The notes: generated by a model not told the origin, from the sequence alone. A stretch of DNA of 64,000 nt from Streptococcus sanguinis (GCF_003943735.1 NZ_RJMV01000009.1:1-64000), one strand, 5' to 3'. Numbered from the stretch's first letter, positions 1-9,653 are shown. Program-made: numbers and translations.

Positions 1-2799
1 TGATCCTCCTTGAATCGTCATATCTTTGAGATAAGCTGAGATTGAATCATCGCTCTCAGTACCTTGAATGACTCTCAGAGGATGTGCTGCCGAATCCTGA
101 TCCAGAACTGTGCCGTCGTCAAACTCCAATATGAAGTTCCGGTTACTGCTGTCAGAGCGGAAATATTTGAGAGTCAACTGGTCTTCTGTACCCTTCACCT
201 TGATAACGATATCTGAAGAACCACTGGCATAAGTTTGAAGATCAGATGGACGGATTCCATTGATAAATTTAATCTTGTTCCGACCATAACCATCAGAAAT
301 CGTATCCTGACCATAGCCTAATCCGAAGATGTAGGTATCATCACCATAACCGCCAGTCAACTCATCATTACCTACACCGCCGTCTAATATATTATTTTGC
401 TTGTCTCCTTGGACATTATCATCTCCCCCGGAAGCCATAACAAAAGCTTGCCTTTCCGTCGCCTGTAAACTTTCTCCCTGTTCGCTACCCATTACGACCT
501 CTCCAGCTCCTATCATAATAGCCTTGAGGTAGTCATGAGACATAGAGCCAAAGTAAGTCTTAAAGTCCTGATAACCACCGATACCCTGATTCTCCATGTG
601 TTTGAGATAACCTGCTACATCGCTTAACTGGATTCCGTCTTTGACCTTCAGATAGCCCGGCAATACCGACTTGAGAAGCTCAAGATCAATGACCTTATCT
701 TCCTTAATCTGTATAAGAGGTACTACACCAGAGAGGTGGCTGCTGCTCATCATAGCATAGTAATAATAATCTACCATCTTCTGATATAGTTCCTTGAGAA
801 TTGGTGCTGAACTTGCGTGTGGATTAGCCCCTGAAGTCCCAGTATAATCACGCCCTAGGAGAGCTTCTATAACCTGAAGCTGTTTGGCATCTATAGCAGT
901 TCCTCGACTGTTAGAGGCAATATTTTGAGCTCCTGCCATCTGAGTTAGGATACTTTCAACTAGCTGACGTCTCTCTGCTACATCGTAAGACAAGATAAAT
1001 CGACCCACCTTATCCTTGAGTTGACCTGTAACATCCATTGCCATTGCCTGATGGAGAGAAGGGATATTACCCGAACCAGCTACATTTGGCAAAAAGCGGA
1101 CTTCCAGCGGAATAACAATATCATTGAGTATCTTAGTATCATAACCTCTCTTCTTGACCCAATATTCAGTCGCATCCCCAGTCTCACCGTTCGCCTTGAT
1201 AAATTTGGCGCTATTACCGAAAATAACCTCCTCGTGACCACCCAATTGACTCTTTAGGTAGTTAAGCTGAATAGCAGCTACCCCTGCTTGTGATAAACTG
1301 CGTAGCTCTTCTTTTTCAGAAATACCATTTTGGTTAGCATCTTGCCAAACTTGAAGACGACTGAAATTAGCATCTTTATCATCAATAACCTTATCACCAT
1401 TTGTATCTTGCTCCATCAACGCCTCAAAACCAAACCTTGCAAGCTTACCATTAGATAAACGATAGCGATCCCCAAAAAGCTCATTGCCATCGTTTATCAC
1501 GCCATCCCCATTCTTATCCAGGGCTAACAGAGCATCATCACCTTGAATCCAATTAACTCGCTCTGCAAAACCATTTCCATCCAAATCAAAATGAACGCCC
1601 TTATCCAAGGATGTTGGCTTGAAGCCATCCCCTAATAAATCAAGCACAAGCGGGTCAAGGTTCGGAGTTTCGCTTGCTTTGTCAGCATCACCATCCCATC
1701 TTTTTGCTGCTCCATCACGAAGAAAATTCTCAGCTCCATCTGCCGCCATTTCTGCCAAAACAGCCTCTAAAATAGCAGCTGACAAGGTTAGTCTATTTTT
1801 TGGAGTAAGCATCAAAGGTAGAGCCGCAAGCAATTTGGTTGAATATTTACCAACAGAACCAGATGAATTTATAAATCTATCTCTTGGATTTTTTGTATAG
1901 GCCTTTTTTACATCCCTAACCCCTTCGTATAAGGTTTGAACAATATTTAAAGCATCAAAAGCAGTAATTCTCCCTCCTCCCTCCTCAATAAAATCAGGGA
2001 GATATTCATCTGGTACGGTATAGTTTTTACTATTGATTTTTTCTATCCAATCGTCAACGATTTTTCCGACTTTCCTAACCTTAGGTCCAACTTTATCTTC
2101 AATTACTCCCCCAATATCTTTAAAACCAAGTCCTTTTTCAACATTAACATGCTTCTCTTTTTCTATAATTTCCTTACTATATTCTTCAATTGTGTTACCT
2201 AAATCATAAATAGTTTTGGTGAAATTATAAAAATCATTTAAGCTTTTCTTTACCTTTTCTAAATCCAAATCTGATTTCGAAGACTGCTTATCATCCGATT
2301 GTTTCGGATTCTTCTTTTGTCCTGGATTATCACTATTTTTTTTATGGATCGGGGGTACATAAGGATTGGAATCGGGACTGGAAAATTGACGATAAGTTTT
2401 AAGGAGATAGTATACTTCTCCACCAGTTGGTGTAGATTGTTGATTTCCTGAAATATTAGACGAGTTATTTTCTTCGTCCAATTCTCTCACACCGTAAATA
2501 GCAGCAGAATCTTTAATCGGATCTGTGATTGGTTTGACATTAGCAATGACACTAGCCTTGATAACTGGAGGCTTTGCAGGATTAACTTCAGCAACTACAC
2601 TAACTTCGTTTCTTGTGATTTCTTCAATTGAAGAAATAGATGTTTTTTTATTTTCGTCGTTTTTCTGCTCCGCGATTCCACTAGCAACTGCTCTTTTCAG
2701 CATATTTTGCAAAGCTAAATCAAAAAGTCTGCTATCATTGACTCCATCCTGTTTTAAATCCTCTTTAAGCACTTGCGACATTTTACCATCTGCCATCAT
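1..2799 (-). CDS. RTX/hemolysin-type calcium-binding protein, 3'-truncated by window edge
   Basis: An uninterrupted reading frame of 933 codons runs off the left edge, so the C-terminus is missing. It starts MMADGKMSQVLK; AAGGAG lies 4 nt upstream of the first ATG and 7 nt from the second (2796). There is no signal peptide, lipobox or N-terminal membrane segment. Residues about 1-180 are polar, with a Lys/Ser/Asp-rich linker near 150-175. Residues about 300-375 are Ala/Leu-rich and may be amphipathic. Residues about 390-480 carry Asp/Asn-rich calcium loops (DLDGNG, DKNGDG, DTNGDK, DANQNG), the arrangement seen in FrpC-like Gram-negative RTX proteins. Residues about 786-840 hold RTX nonapeptides (GGVGNDELTGGYGDD) followed by TYIFGLGYGQD. 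RTX proteins normally leave through type I secretion using a C-terminal signal. That partner and signal would lie beyond the left edge. The family is seen in the sequence; secretion and toxicity are inference. Confidence 0.85.
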   Translation of the reverse strand, partial: MMADGKMSQVLKEDLKQDGVNDSRLFDLALQNMLKRAVASGIAEQKNDENKKTSISSIEEITRNEVSVVAEVNPAKPPVIKASVIANVKPITDPIKDSAAIYGVRELDEENNSSNISGNQQSTPTGGEVYYLLKTYRQFSSPDSNPYVPPIHKKNSDNPGQKKNPKQSDDKQSSKSDLDLEKVKKSLNDFYNFTKTIYDLGNTIEEYSKEIIEKEKHVNVEKGLGFKDIGGVIEDKVGPKVRKVGKIVDDWIEKINSKNYTVPDEYLPDFIEEGGGRITAFDALNIVQTLYEGVRDVKKAYTKNPRDRFINSSGSVGKYSTKLLAALPLMLTPKNRLTLSAAILEAVLAEMAADGAENFLRDGAAKRWDGDADKASETPNLDPLVLDLLGDGFKPTSLDKGVHFDLDGNGFAERVNWIQGDDALLALDKNGDGVINDGNELFGDRYRLSNGKLARFGFEALMEQDTNGDKVIDDKDANFSRLQVWQDANQNGISEKEELRSLSQAGVAAIQLNYLKSQLGGHEEVIFGNSAKFIKANGETGDATEYWVKKRGYDTKILNDIVIPLEVRFLPNVAGSGNIPSLHQAMAMDVTGQLKDKVGRFILSYDVAERRQLVESILTQMAGAQNIASNSRGTAIDAKQLQVIEALLGRDYTGTSGANPHASSAPILKELYQKMVDYYYYAMMSSSHLSGVVPLIQIKEDKVIDLELLKSVLPGYLKVKDGIQLSDVAGYLKHMENQGIGGYQDFKTYFGSMSHDYLKAIMIGAGEVVMGSEQGESLQATERQAFVMASGGDDNVQGDKQNNILDGGVGNDELTGGYGDDTYIFGLGYGQDTISDGYGRNKIKFINGIRPSDLQTYASGSSDIVIKVKGTEDQLTLKYFRSDSSNRNFILEFDDGTVLDQDSAAHPLRVIQGTESDDSISAYLKDMTIQGGS

Positions 2800-3019
2800 T
2801 TTACTCCTTATATAATTTACTGGTATAATACTATATATGGTAAGTGAAAATTTCGGCCTTGGATGCTATCTCGTTTTTATGATAGATAATCGAAAAAACA
2901 AAGAGAATAAAAGAGTTAGGAAAATAGATTATCAACAGAACCTTTTATTTAATTGCATCAGGTGATTGAAATATTACTTTTCAAAAAAACGTCAGTTATC
3001 TTTATATAGTATCATTGTC

Positions 3020-3049
3020 AGTATAACAAAAAATCACTTAACCTGTCAA
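3020..3049 (-). promoter_or_regulatory. Promoter for the RTX gene
   Basis: On the minus strand TTGACA (3049-3044) is followed after 18 nt by TATACT (3025-3020), preceded by TG one base upstream (extended -10). It points at the RTX gene and would give a 5' UTR of about 210 nt. The rest of 2800-3212 is AT-rich, and I see no gene in it. Confidence 0.6.
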
Positions 3050-3212
3050 TCGCTTTTTTATCATACTATCTTCTTCAATTATTTTATTAGGTTTAAAAAA
3101 AATCCCCTACTAGTTGCGAGTGAACTAAATCTACTAAAATAGCTTATCACAAACAAATAACAATGGGTTATCAAATTTGTCCATAGGATTCTATTTATTT
3201 TAAGGAGACATC

Positions 3213-3240
3213 AAAAAAAGGATTCGAAAATCCTTTTTTG
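3213..3240 (-). terminator. Intrinsic terminator after the FNT gene
   Basis: Inverted repeat 3214-3224 / 3229-3239 (AAAAAAGGATT / AATCCTTTTTT). Read on the minus strand it is a hairpin followed by a U run, just past the FNT stop codon. Confidence 0.75.
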
Positions 3241-4038
3241 TCAGTCCACATAATTACTTTCTTCCTTATTAAACCAAGCGTATGGCAAACCTATGAGTAG
3301 ACCACCACCGATGAGATTACCGATAAAGGTTACGCCCCAGTGGCGTAGGATATTTCCAATACCAAAATTTTGCACTTCCGCTGCTGCTGAGCTGAATTTC
3401 ACGATAGCAAAGGAAGCAAAGTTGGCTGCCAAGTGTTCGTTAGTCAGGAATACAAACATATAAATAGCTGATATAACTAAGAAGAGCTTAGCTGTACTAT
3501 CCTTGACCAAAACGAAGGAAAGAATAGCGATATTAACAAAGATATTGGCTAACACTCCCTCGAGCAGAATCAGTTCATTAGATCGAGCAAGCTTCATCTG
3601 CACAACACCAGATATGAAACTATCTTTGTTAAGCCCTGCATAAGCAGCCGAGTTAGCAAAGAGCCAGCCGGCAATCAAAGCGCCAATCAGATTGAAAAAG
3701 GTACAATAAAGCAAAATCATCAAGGCTTTTTTCCAGTCAATCTTCTTCAAAAAGGTACCAGCAGTCAGAAACATCATGTTGGAAGTCATCAACTCTGCAT
3801 TTAGAAAGACAATGTAAGCCAATCCCCAAGCAAAGATGAAAGGAAAGAGAAAACGCCCAGTTCCTGGAACGATTTTATTCGTCAAATCTGCCGCAATGGC
3901 TCCAGCCCCAGTACTAAAGGTTAGGAAAGCTCCAGCAAAGATGGAACGAACAGCATACTTGGCCTTGCTTTTATCAAACAAAGCTTCTTTCTTGCGGCAA
4001 GCTGCTTCAATTTTAGGGATAAATGTCGATTCAGGCAT
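3241..4038 (-). CDS. Formate/nitrite transporter (FNT) family channel
   Basis: 265 aa with six hydrophobic membrane segments, the usual size for pentameric FocA/NirC channels, which pass small monovalent anions such as formate or nitrite across the cytoplasmic membrane. Family-like stretches include FLTFSTGAGAIAADLT near the N-terminus, LNAELMTSNMMF in TM3, TNEHLAANFASFAI and the C-terminal HWGVTFIGNLIGG. In a fermentative streptococcus formate export or uptake is the likely job (inference). No pyruvate formate-lyase or nitrite reductase gene is nearby, so substrate cannot be set by context. It is monocistronic, with its own promoter and terminator. A cre-like site in the promoter suggests catabolite control. 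Confidence 0.88.
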   Translation of the reverse strand: MPESTFIPKIEAACRKKEALFDKSKAKYAVRSIFAGAFLTFSTGAGAIAADLTNKIVPGTGRFLFPFIFAWGLAYIVFLNAELMTSNMMFLTAGTFLKKIDWKKALMILLYCTFFNLIGALIAGWLFANSAAYAGLNKDSFISGVVQMKLARSNELILLEGVLANIFVNIAILSFVLVKDSTAKLFLVISAIYMFVFLTNEHLAANFASFAIVKFSSAAAEVQNFGIGNILRHWGVTFIGNLIGGGLLIGLPYAWFNKEESNYVD

Positions 4039-4070
4039 AAAAATTTCTCCTATTAATTTAAACTATGTAT

Positions 4071-4108
4071 AGTATATCACAAAGTTCTTGTTTTTGATAG
4101 CGTTTTCG
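4071..4108 (-). promoter_or_regulatory. FNT promoter with overlapping cre-like site
   Basis: Minus-strand extended -10 TGATATACT (TATACT at 4076-4071). Upstream, 4095-4108 reads CGAAAACGCTATCA on the minus strand, matching the cre consensus TGWAANCGNTNWCA at 13 of 14 positions. It covers the expected -35 position, so CcpA binding would block the promoter (inference). Confidence 0.5.
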
Positions 4109-4134
4109 AGAACCTTTTTAAATTTTCTAAAAAA

Positions 4135-4158
4135 GGATTGAAAATCTATTTTCAACCC
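4135..4158 (-). terminator. Intrinsic terminator after mmuM
   Basis: Hairpin arms 4135-4145 and 4148-4158. The upstream arm overlaps the mmuM stop codon and a U run follows on the minus strand (A run at 4129-4134 on the plus strand). Confidence 0.65.
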
Positions 4159-5099
4159 TTAAATCCTTTTGCTAACTGATCAATATCTTCTGGCCGTGTT
4201 CGACAGCAACCACCAAAAAGACGCACTCCTTGATTTTGCCAAAGTTTACTATTTTCCAGCAAGCTTCGCTCCTGCTCTGGATCATCGTGCCAAGTTTTGG
4301 TCAAGCCATTATAAGTTTCGCCAGAGTTTGGATAGGTCAGAAAAGGTTTGTTGCACACTTGTCCAAGCCCATCTAATAAAGGAGTAATTAAATGTGGAGC
4401 TGTACAGTTAAAACCAACTGCTAAGACTTGTGGACTTTCTTGAGCCAAGTTTCCTAAATCCTCAATCTTAGTGCCATCTGATATAGCTGTCTCCGACTGG
4501 GCGACAAAGGACAAATAAGCCTCAGCCTGCGGAAATTCCTCAGCTAAAAGCCGGAGGATTGCTGCCGCTTCTGCTCCATTTGGAATCGTTTCAATAGCCA
4601 ATAAATCACAGCCTGCTTCTAACAAAGCTTGAATACGAGGTCGATGAAACTCTTGGAATTCTTCTTCACTCAGCTGGTAGTCTCCCGTATACTCCGAACC
4701 ATCAGCTAAATAGGCAGCATAAGGCCCTACCGAGCCTGCAACCAGAGGATAGGGCCGCTGCTTTTGTTCTTCCGGAGATAATGCTTGCCAGACGTTTTCG
4801 ATTGCTTTTTTTGCTAAGAAGGCTGTCTCTTTTAAAAAATCATAACCCTTTTCAGGAGTCAGTCCTGCCTCTATAAATGCTGAAATACTGGCCTGATAAC
4901 TGGACGTAGTGATGATATCGCTGCCAGCTCTCACATAGCTTTCATGCACATCTTGAATAATCTGAGGCTGGTCTAATAGGTATTGAGCGGACCAAAGCTT
5001 ACCAGATACATCATAACCCAGGCTTTCCAACTCTGTACCCAAGGCTCCATCTAAAATAATAATCTCTTGCTTTTCAAGCAAATCTTTAAATTTTCCCAT
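4152..5099 (-). CDS. mmuM: Homocysteine S-methyltransferase
   Basis: 315 aa. It transfers a methyl group from S-methylmethionine (or S-adenosylmethionine) to homocysteine, giving methionine in the cytoplasm. The N-terminal ILDGALGTELESLG and the C-terminal FGGCCRTRPEDI are hallmarks of the Pfam S-methyl_trans barrel. The Cys pair in GGCC, plus the Cys in VGFNCTAP, form the zinc site that activates homocysteine. Length fits E. coli MmuM (about 310 aa). The usual partner, the S-methylmethionine permease mmuP, is not adjacent. The gene is monocistronic with its own terminator. Confidence 0.9.
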   Translation of the reverse strand: MGKFKDLLEKQEIIILDGALGTELESLGYDVSGKLWSAQYLLDQPQIIQDVHESYVRAGSDIITTSSYQASISAFIEAGLTPEKGYDFLKETAFLAKKAIENVWQALSPEEQKQRPYPLVAGSVGPYAAYLADGSEYTGDYQLSEEEFQEFHRPRIQALLEAGCDLLAIETIPNGAEAAAILRLLAEEFPQAEAYLSFVAQSETAISDGTKIEDLGNLAQESPQVLAVGFNCTAPHLITPLLDGLGQVCNKPFLTYPNSGETYNGLTKTWHDDPEQERSLLENSKLWQNQGVRLFGGCCRTRPEDIDQLAKGFKG

Positions 5100-5190
5100 G
5101 AAACACTCCTAGAATCTACTTAAGTGAGCAGGATCAACACTAGCAAATACGAAAATTCGAAACTAGAGAGAGAGACCGGCAAGGAGACAT

Positions 5191-5214
5191 AAAAAAGAGG
5201 TCTCCCTCTTTTTT
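5191..5214 (-). terminator. Intrinsic terminator after the glucosaminidase gene
   Basis: Perfect 10-bp arms AAAAAAGAGG / CCTCTTTTTT around a 4-nt loop, just after the stop codon at 5225. The symmetry would also allow function on the other strand. Confidence 0.8.
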
Positions 5215-5224
5215 GTTGTCTTCA

Positions 5225-5923
5225 TTAAAATCTATTCGCCCAGGCAGTATCGACATCCAAGATATCTTGAGTAGTGTATTGCTGGCGATAGGGATTGTAA
5301 ACGATATAGCCAGCACCAGACTCATAGAGTGGTGAATCAAAGCGAGTCAAATCGTATTTTTCAATAATATAATTCAATTTAGCATTGTAACTAGTATCTG
5401 TCGCATAGACACCAGTCAGGGCAGCTGTTGCATCCTGATAGGTTGGCGCATTGCTCTTCCATGCGCCTGCAAAATGCCCCTGTTTGAGAACCGCAACATA
5501 GTCTTGCAGAGACTCTACATAGCTAGGATATGAACGGAAACTGTCGTTGATGGTATAAGCATTTCCCTCTCCATCATCTTCCCAAGTCTCCATATTAGCA
5601 GATTGGCCATCATAGTGACCTTTGATACCGAAAAGGTTATAATGAGGTTCACCAGACAGACCAGACTGCCCTGATCCACTTTCTAAAATAGCCTGTGCAA
5701 TCATAACAGAAGCATAAAGATCATTGTCCTGTCCCAACTGACGCGCTGGCTCACCGATTTGTGAGATGAAGTAGTCTGTTTGATTCATAGGCTGCTGATC
5801 GCTATTATTGGCACTAGCAGGATTAATATGCTTGGCCAAGACAAAACCAACAGCAATCGTTGTTGTCATGATGAATAAAGCTGAAAGGATTCTCTTACCT
5901 TTTTTTGAAATTCTCTTTTTCAC
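5225..5923 (-). CDS. Secreted endo-beta-N-acetylglucosaminidase (peptidoglycan hydrolase)
   Basis: 232 aa. A Lys/Arg-rich start (MKKRISKKGKR) and a hydrophobic segment (about residues 12-30) form a signal peptide or membrane anchor. The rest is a lysozyme-like glucosaminidase domain (Pfam PF01832, FlgJ/LytG type): VMIAQAILESGSGQSGLS carries the probable catalytic Glu, followed by NLFGIKG, SFRSYPSY and TGVYATDTSYNAKL. It should cut the glycan strands of peptidoglycan during growth or separation. There is no SH3, LysM or choline-binding repeat, so it is a minimal enzyme, and wall targeting must rest on the catalytic domain or the N-terminal anchor. Monocistronic. Confidence 0.85.
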   Translation of the reverse strand: MKKRISKKGKRILSALFIMTTTIAVGFVLAKHINPASANNSDQQPMNQTDYFISQIGEPARQLGQDNDLYASVMIAQAILESGSGQSGLSGEPHYNLFGIKGHYDGQSANMETWEDDGEGNAYTINDSFRSYPSYVESLQDYVAVLKQGHFAGAWKSNAPTYQDATAALTGVYATDTSYNAKLNYIIEKYDLTRFDSPLYESGAGYIVYNPYRQQYTTQDILDVDTAWANRF

Positions 5924-6031
5924 AGCACTTCTCCTGAATAAGATGTTAATGATACCATTGTAACATACTAAAGATTAAAAAAACACTATTGATAATTTAC
6001 AAGTATATGACATTTTTCGTTTTATTTCAAA

Positions 6032-6059
6032 AAATCCAACTCAAAAGCAAGTTGGATTT
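6032..6059 (-). terminator. Intrinsic terminator after ysxC
   Basis: Arms AAATCCAACT / AGTTGGATTT (6032-6041 / 6050-6059), U run following on the minus strand. It closes the dfr-clpX-ysxC group. Confidence 0.8.
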
Positions 6060-6070
6060 AATTCGTATTA

Positions 6071-6658
6071 TTAAATTTTTGACAAAATCGCGTCCCAAGC
6101 AGCATCTAAGCCATCCTTGGTGACTGAGGAAAAAAGAATGAAATCATCATTTTTATCAAAGTCAAGCTTTTTCTTAATAGCTGACTCGTGCTTATTCCAT
6201 TTTCCGCGAGGGATTTTATCAGCTTTGGTCGCTACTAGGATAACCGGAATGTCATAATATTTCAGAAATTCATACATCTGCACATCATCTGCGCTCGGAT
6301 CATGACGAAGATCAACAAGGCTGACAACCGCTCTGAGATTTTCACGACTGGTCAGATACTCCTCAATCATCCGGCCCCATTTTTCACGCTCTTTTTTGGA
6401 AACACGGGCATAGCCATAACCTGGCACATCGACAAAACGCAGTTTGTCATCAATGTTGAAAAAGTTTAGCAGCTGAGTTTTTCCAGGTTTTCCTGAAGTT
6501 CGCGCTAAATTCTTACGATTAAGCAGTGTATTGATGAAGCTGGACTTTCCGACGTTTGATCGGCCAGCCAAGGCAATTTCTGGAATATCATCTTGAGGGT
6601 AATGCGATTTATTGGCTGCACTCAGCAAAATCTCTGCGTTGTGGGTATTGATTTCCAT
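6071..6658 (-). CDS. ysxC: Ribosome biogenesis GTPase YsxC/EngB
   Basis: 195 aa from ATG ([11 protein letters not shown]), which has GAGG 5 nt upstream; an in-frame GTG two codons earlier is not needed. It is an essential GTPase acting late in 50S subunit assembly. Motifs: G1 [10 protein letters not shown]2 region with [10 protein letters not shown]3 DVPGYGYA, G4 TKADK, and a C-terminal G5-like FSSVTKDG. Length matches B. subtilis YsxC (195 aa). It sits 10 nt after the clpX stop codon, so the two are cotranscribed, as in other streptococci. Confidence 0.95.
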   Translation of the reverse strand: MEINTHNAEILLSAANKSHYPQDDIPEIALAGRSNVGKSSFINTLLNRKNLARTSGKPGKTQLLNFFNIDDKLRFVDVPGYGYARVSKKEREKWGRMIEEYLTSRENLRAVVSLVDLRHDPSADDVQMYEFLKYYDIPVILVATKADKIPRGKWNKHESAIKKKLDFDKNDDFILFSSVTKDGLDAAWDAILSKI

Positions 6659-6668
6659 AAGCACCTCG

Positions 6669-7898
6669 TTAGGCAGTTTCTAGAATAGGCTTATCTGTTC
6701 CATCTACTGCTTCTTTGGTAATACGGACAAGTTTGACATTTTCCTGACTTGGAACTTCAAACATGACATCCATCATAGTTTCTTCAATGATAGAGCGAAG
6801 CCCTCGTGCACCTGTTTTACGTTCAATCGCTTTATTTGCGATCTCCTGCAGAGCATCCTCGTCAAATTCAAGCTTAACATCATCATAAGACAGAAGTGCC
6901 TGATACTGCTTAATAAGGGCGTTTCTAGGCTCTTTCAGAATACGAACCAAATCATCAACTGTCAGTTGCTCCAGAGCAGCAAAAACAGGCAAACGGCCAA
7001 TCAACTCAGGGATAATTCCAAACTTTTGAACGTCTTCTGAGATAATTTCCTGCATATAGGACCCATCTTCGTCAATCGCCCGGTTATTCTGACCGAAACC
7101 AATGATTTTCTCACCCAGACGCTGTTTTACGATTTCTTCAATACCATCAAACGCACCGCCAACAATGAAGAGAATATTCTTGGTATCAACCTGAATCATT
7201 TCCTGCTGCGGATGCTTGCGTCCACCTTGCGGCGGAACACTAGCTACAGTTCCTTCAATAATCTTCAAAAGGGCTTGCTGAACTCCTTCACCCGAAACAT
7301 CACGAGTGATAGAGACGTTCTCACCTTTCTTAGCAATCTTGTCAATCTCATCGACATAGATAATGCCGCGTTCTGCACGCTCAATATTAAAATCAGCTGC
7401 CTGCAAAAGCTTGAGAAGAATATTTTCCACATCTTCCCCGACATAACCAGCTTCAGTCAGAGCTGTTGCGTCCGCAATGGCGAAAGGCACATTGAGGCTG
7501 CGAGCTAAAGTCTGCGCCAGGAAGGTCTTACCTGACCCGGTCGGGCCAATCATCAAAATATTTGACTTTTGAAGTTCCACATCTTCTTCTTCTCGGCTGT
7601 CGTGGTAGTTAATACGCTTGTAGTGATTATAGACCGCCACGGCTAAGGCACGCTTAGCTCGGTCTTGCCCGATAACATAGTGGTTCAAGATATTAAGCAG
7701 CTCCTGAGGTTTTGGTACCTCAGACAGATCTGCTAGTACTTCCTCGGCTAGCTCTTCACGGATGATCTCCTGCGCCAGCTCCACACATTCATTACAGATA
7801 AAGGCATTGTTACCAGCTATAATCTTCTGCACCTCATCTTGGTTCTTCCCACAGAAAGAACAAAAAACCATCATATCATCATTACGACTTGTAGGCAT
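6669..7898 (-). CDS. clpX: ClpX, ATP-binding subunit of Clp protease
   Basis: 409 aa AAA+ unfoldase that feeds tagged substrates into the ClpP chamber. The N-terminal zinc-binding domain has the four-cysteine pattern CSFC...CNEC (about residues 12-37). Walker A is GPTGSGKT, Walker B is [10 protein letters not shown], then sensor-1 and the IGF loop region ([10 protein letters not shown]) for ClpP docking, and the C-terminal arginine-finger/sensor-2 segment [11 protein letters not shown]. The start chosen matches the usual streptococcal N-terminus. It lies between the 56-codon ORF and ysxC in a shared operon. Confidence 0.97.
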   Translation of the reverse strand: MPTSRNDDMMVFCSFCGKNQDEVQKIIAGNNAFICNECVELAQEIIREELAEEVLADLSEVPKPQELLNILNHYVIGQDRAKRALAVAVYNHYKRINYHDSREEEDVELQKSNILMIGPTGSGKTFLAQTLARSLNVPFAIADATALTEAGYVGEDVENILLKLLQAADFNIERAERGIIYVDEIDKIAKKGENVSITRDVSGEGVQQALLKIIEGTVASVPPQGGRKHPQQEMIQVDTKNILFIVGGAFDGIEEIVKQRLGEKIIGFGQNNRAIDEDGSYMQEIISEDVQKFGIIPELIGRLPVFAALEQLTVDDLVRILKEPRNALIKQYQALLSYDDVKLEFDEDALQEIANKAIERKTGARGLRSIIEETMMDVMFEVPSQENVKLVRITKEAVDGTDKPILETA

Positions 7899-7949
7899 TG
7901 TTTACTCCAATTCTAAAATTCTAAATCTATTTATTTTCTTTCGTACATG

Positions 7950-8120
7950 TTAAAAAAGTGTCATATAAAAAGCATGAATGGAATTTACTAAGTTTGTAAA
8001 AGCATTCAGCAAAAATAAAGCCGCCAGTCCAAACCGCTTTTTCCGAAAGGTTTGAACGGCACAAATAAGACAAATGACACATAAAAAGGCCGTAAAAAAA
8101 CCAAAAATACTACGTTCCAT
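7950..8120 (-). CDS. Small membrane protein, 56 aa, between dfr and clpX
   Basis: A 57-codon frame beginning MERSIFGFFTAFLCVICL, with AAGGAAGGA upstream inside the end of dfr and only 2 nt between the dfr stop and this ATG, so translational coupling is likely. It holds two hydrophobic segments (about residues 4-22 and 31-50) split by a basic turn, FRKKRFG. I do not recognise a domain. A small hypothetical gene in the same dfr-clpX gap is familiar from other streptococci, which supports a real gene. Function unknown; a small two-pass membrane protein is as far as the sequence goes. Confidence 0.72.
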   Translation of the reverse strand: MERSIFGFFTAFLCVICLICAVQTFRKKRFGLAALFLLNAFTNLVNSIHAFYMTLF

Positions 8121-8122
8121 TC

Positions 8123-8635
8123 TTACGAGTCCTTCCTTTGGTATCTTTTTATAGTGAAATCATAAAGATTCTTTTCATCTTTGGCATGAAATTCACTGCT
8201 AACTTCCTGATAAGGAGCCCAGTCAAATGTCTCAGGGAAATAGGTATCTCCTTCCAGCTTAGCAGCAATCTGAGTCTGAATCAATTCTTCTAAAAACGGC
8301 TCAAAAGCCCTGATAATTTGCGCTCCGCCGATAATATACAAGTTTCTATCCTGCTTGTGGTACCACTCCAAGACATCTTCCACATTGCTGAACAGCAAGA
8401 TATTTTCATTGTCAATTTGATAGTTCTTGTCCTTGCTCAAAATCAAACTGATTCGATTTGGCAAAACGCGACGCTGCAGACCATCAAAGGTCACACGCCC
8501 CATCAAAATAGCATGTCCAGTCGTCGTTGCCTTAAAATGCTGCAATTCTGCCGGGAGATGCCAGGGCATGACCTTGTCTTTTCCAATCAGACCATCCTCT
8601 GTCTGAGCCCAAATGGCAATAATCTTTTTTGTCAT
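8123..8635 (-). CDS. folA: Dihydrofolate reductase
   Basis: 170 aa. NADPH-dependent reduction of dihydrofolate to tetrahydrofolate, the target of trimethoprim. N-terminus [19 protein letters not shown], active-site [18 protein letters not shown]-binding [12 protein letters not shown] and [10 protein letters not shown] are all present. The Ile pair in LYIIGG corresponds to the trimethoprim-sensitive form in pneumococcus (where I100L gives resistance), so this allele looks susceptible (inference). It lies 124 nt after thyA, whose reaction creates the dihydrofolate it reduces, and is followed by the 56-aa ORF and clpX. Confidence 0.95.
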   Translation of the reverse strand: MTKKIIAIWAQTEDGLIGKDKVMPWHLPAELQHFKATTTGHAILMGRVTFDGLQRRVLPNRISLILSKDKNYQIDNENILLFSNVEDVLEWYHKQDRNLYIIGGAQIIRAFEPFLEELIQTQIAAKLEGDTYFPETFDWAPYQEVSSEFHAKDEKNLYDFTIKRYQRKDS

Positions 8636-8759
8636 CCTTTTATCCTTTGTATTAGTAACTCTATTCTATCAAATTTGCTGTAAAAAGGCATGTTTAAAGT
8701 ATAATTCAAGCAGAACTTTTGCAGAGGTTGGCAGTTTTCGCATACACTCATCAAAATCG

Positions 8760-9599
8760 TTAAATAGCCAAATCAAACTTCAGCTGAGGTTTTACTGGAT
8801 CATAGTCTAATAACTCAAAATCTTCTGCTTTGATATCGAAGAAATTGGTTCCATCCGGCACATTTAAAACGAGCCGAGGTTGACAGTCGCTAGGTTCCCG
8901 ACGCAATAGCTCCTCCGCCTGCTCGAACTGATTGTCATAGATGTGCAAGTTATTGATAAAGTAAAAGAACTTACCGACCTTCCAGCCAAAATGCTTGGCA
9001 ATCATCATCTGCAGAGCCACATACTGCATAGCATTGATGTGGTGAGCAACCAACATATCATTTGAGCGCTGAGTCAGAGTCGCATCCAGATAAATGTCTT
9101 CATCTACACGCCGAACGTCAAACATGGTCTGAAAAGCACATGGAAGCAAGCCATCTGTTTCTTCAAAAGCTTCATAATCCCAGAGAGAGATGATATTGCG
9201 ACGATTCCAAGGATTATCTTCCAGCTGTTGAAGAATTTTATGGATAATATTGTGCTTCTTGACAACAGCTCCGTAACGCTGCCCGATAGTCCCCGTATCG
9301 CCAACTTCCCAATCATTCCAATAGTGAACATTATACTTGTCGTTGAGGAGTTCCAGACTATTGGACTGGTCTTGATAGATCCAAAGGACTTCCTTAATGG
9401 CAGACTTGATGGCAATAGGGCGCAGAGTCGTGATTGGGAACTCGCCCTTGCTCAAATCATATTCCGCAAAAGAACCAGTGATATATTTAGAGTTAGCTAC
9501 ATTTCCATCCTTGTAGCGCGGACGAGCATTTTCAGAAAAAACACCCTGCTCCATAATCTTTTTAATATTCTCTTTGAAAATCGCATCTGCTAGCGTCAT
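8760..9599 (-). CDS. thyA: Thymidylate synthase
   Basis: 279 aa ThyA-type enzyme making dTMP from dUMP with methylenetetrahydrofolate as carbon donor. Visible signatures: [19 protein letters not shown] near the start, the catalytic Cys in [31 protein letters not shown] (dUMP phosphate and base contacts) and [14 protein letters not shown]. It has its own extended -10 promoter (TGCTATACT, TATACT at 9635-9630) abutting the glucokinase terminator. Its SD, AAGGAG, is 5-6 nt from the ATG. Downstream is folA, the metabolic partner. Confidence 0.95.
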   Translation of the reverse strand: MTLADAIFKENIKKIMEQGVFSENARPRYKDGNVANSKYITGSFAEYDLSKGEFPITTLRPIAIKSAIKEVLWIYQDQSNSLELLNDKYNVHYWNDWEVGDTGTIGQRYGAVVKKHNIIHKILQQLEDNPWNRRNIISLWDYEAFEETDGLLPCAFQTMFDVRRVDEDIYLDATLTQRSNDMLVAHHINAMQYVALQMMIAKHFGWKVGKFFYFINNLHIYDNQFEQAEELLRREPSDCQPRLVLNVPDGTNFFDIKAEDFELLDYDPVKPQLKFDLAI

Positions 9600-9653
9600 G
9601 ATTTCTCCTTCATTCAGTGAGCTTTTTCTAGTATAGCAAATTTTCCATAAAAA

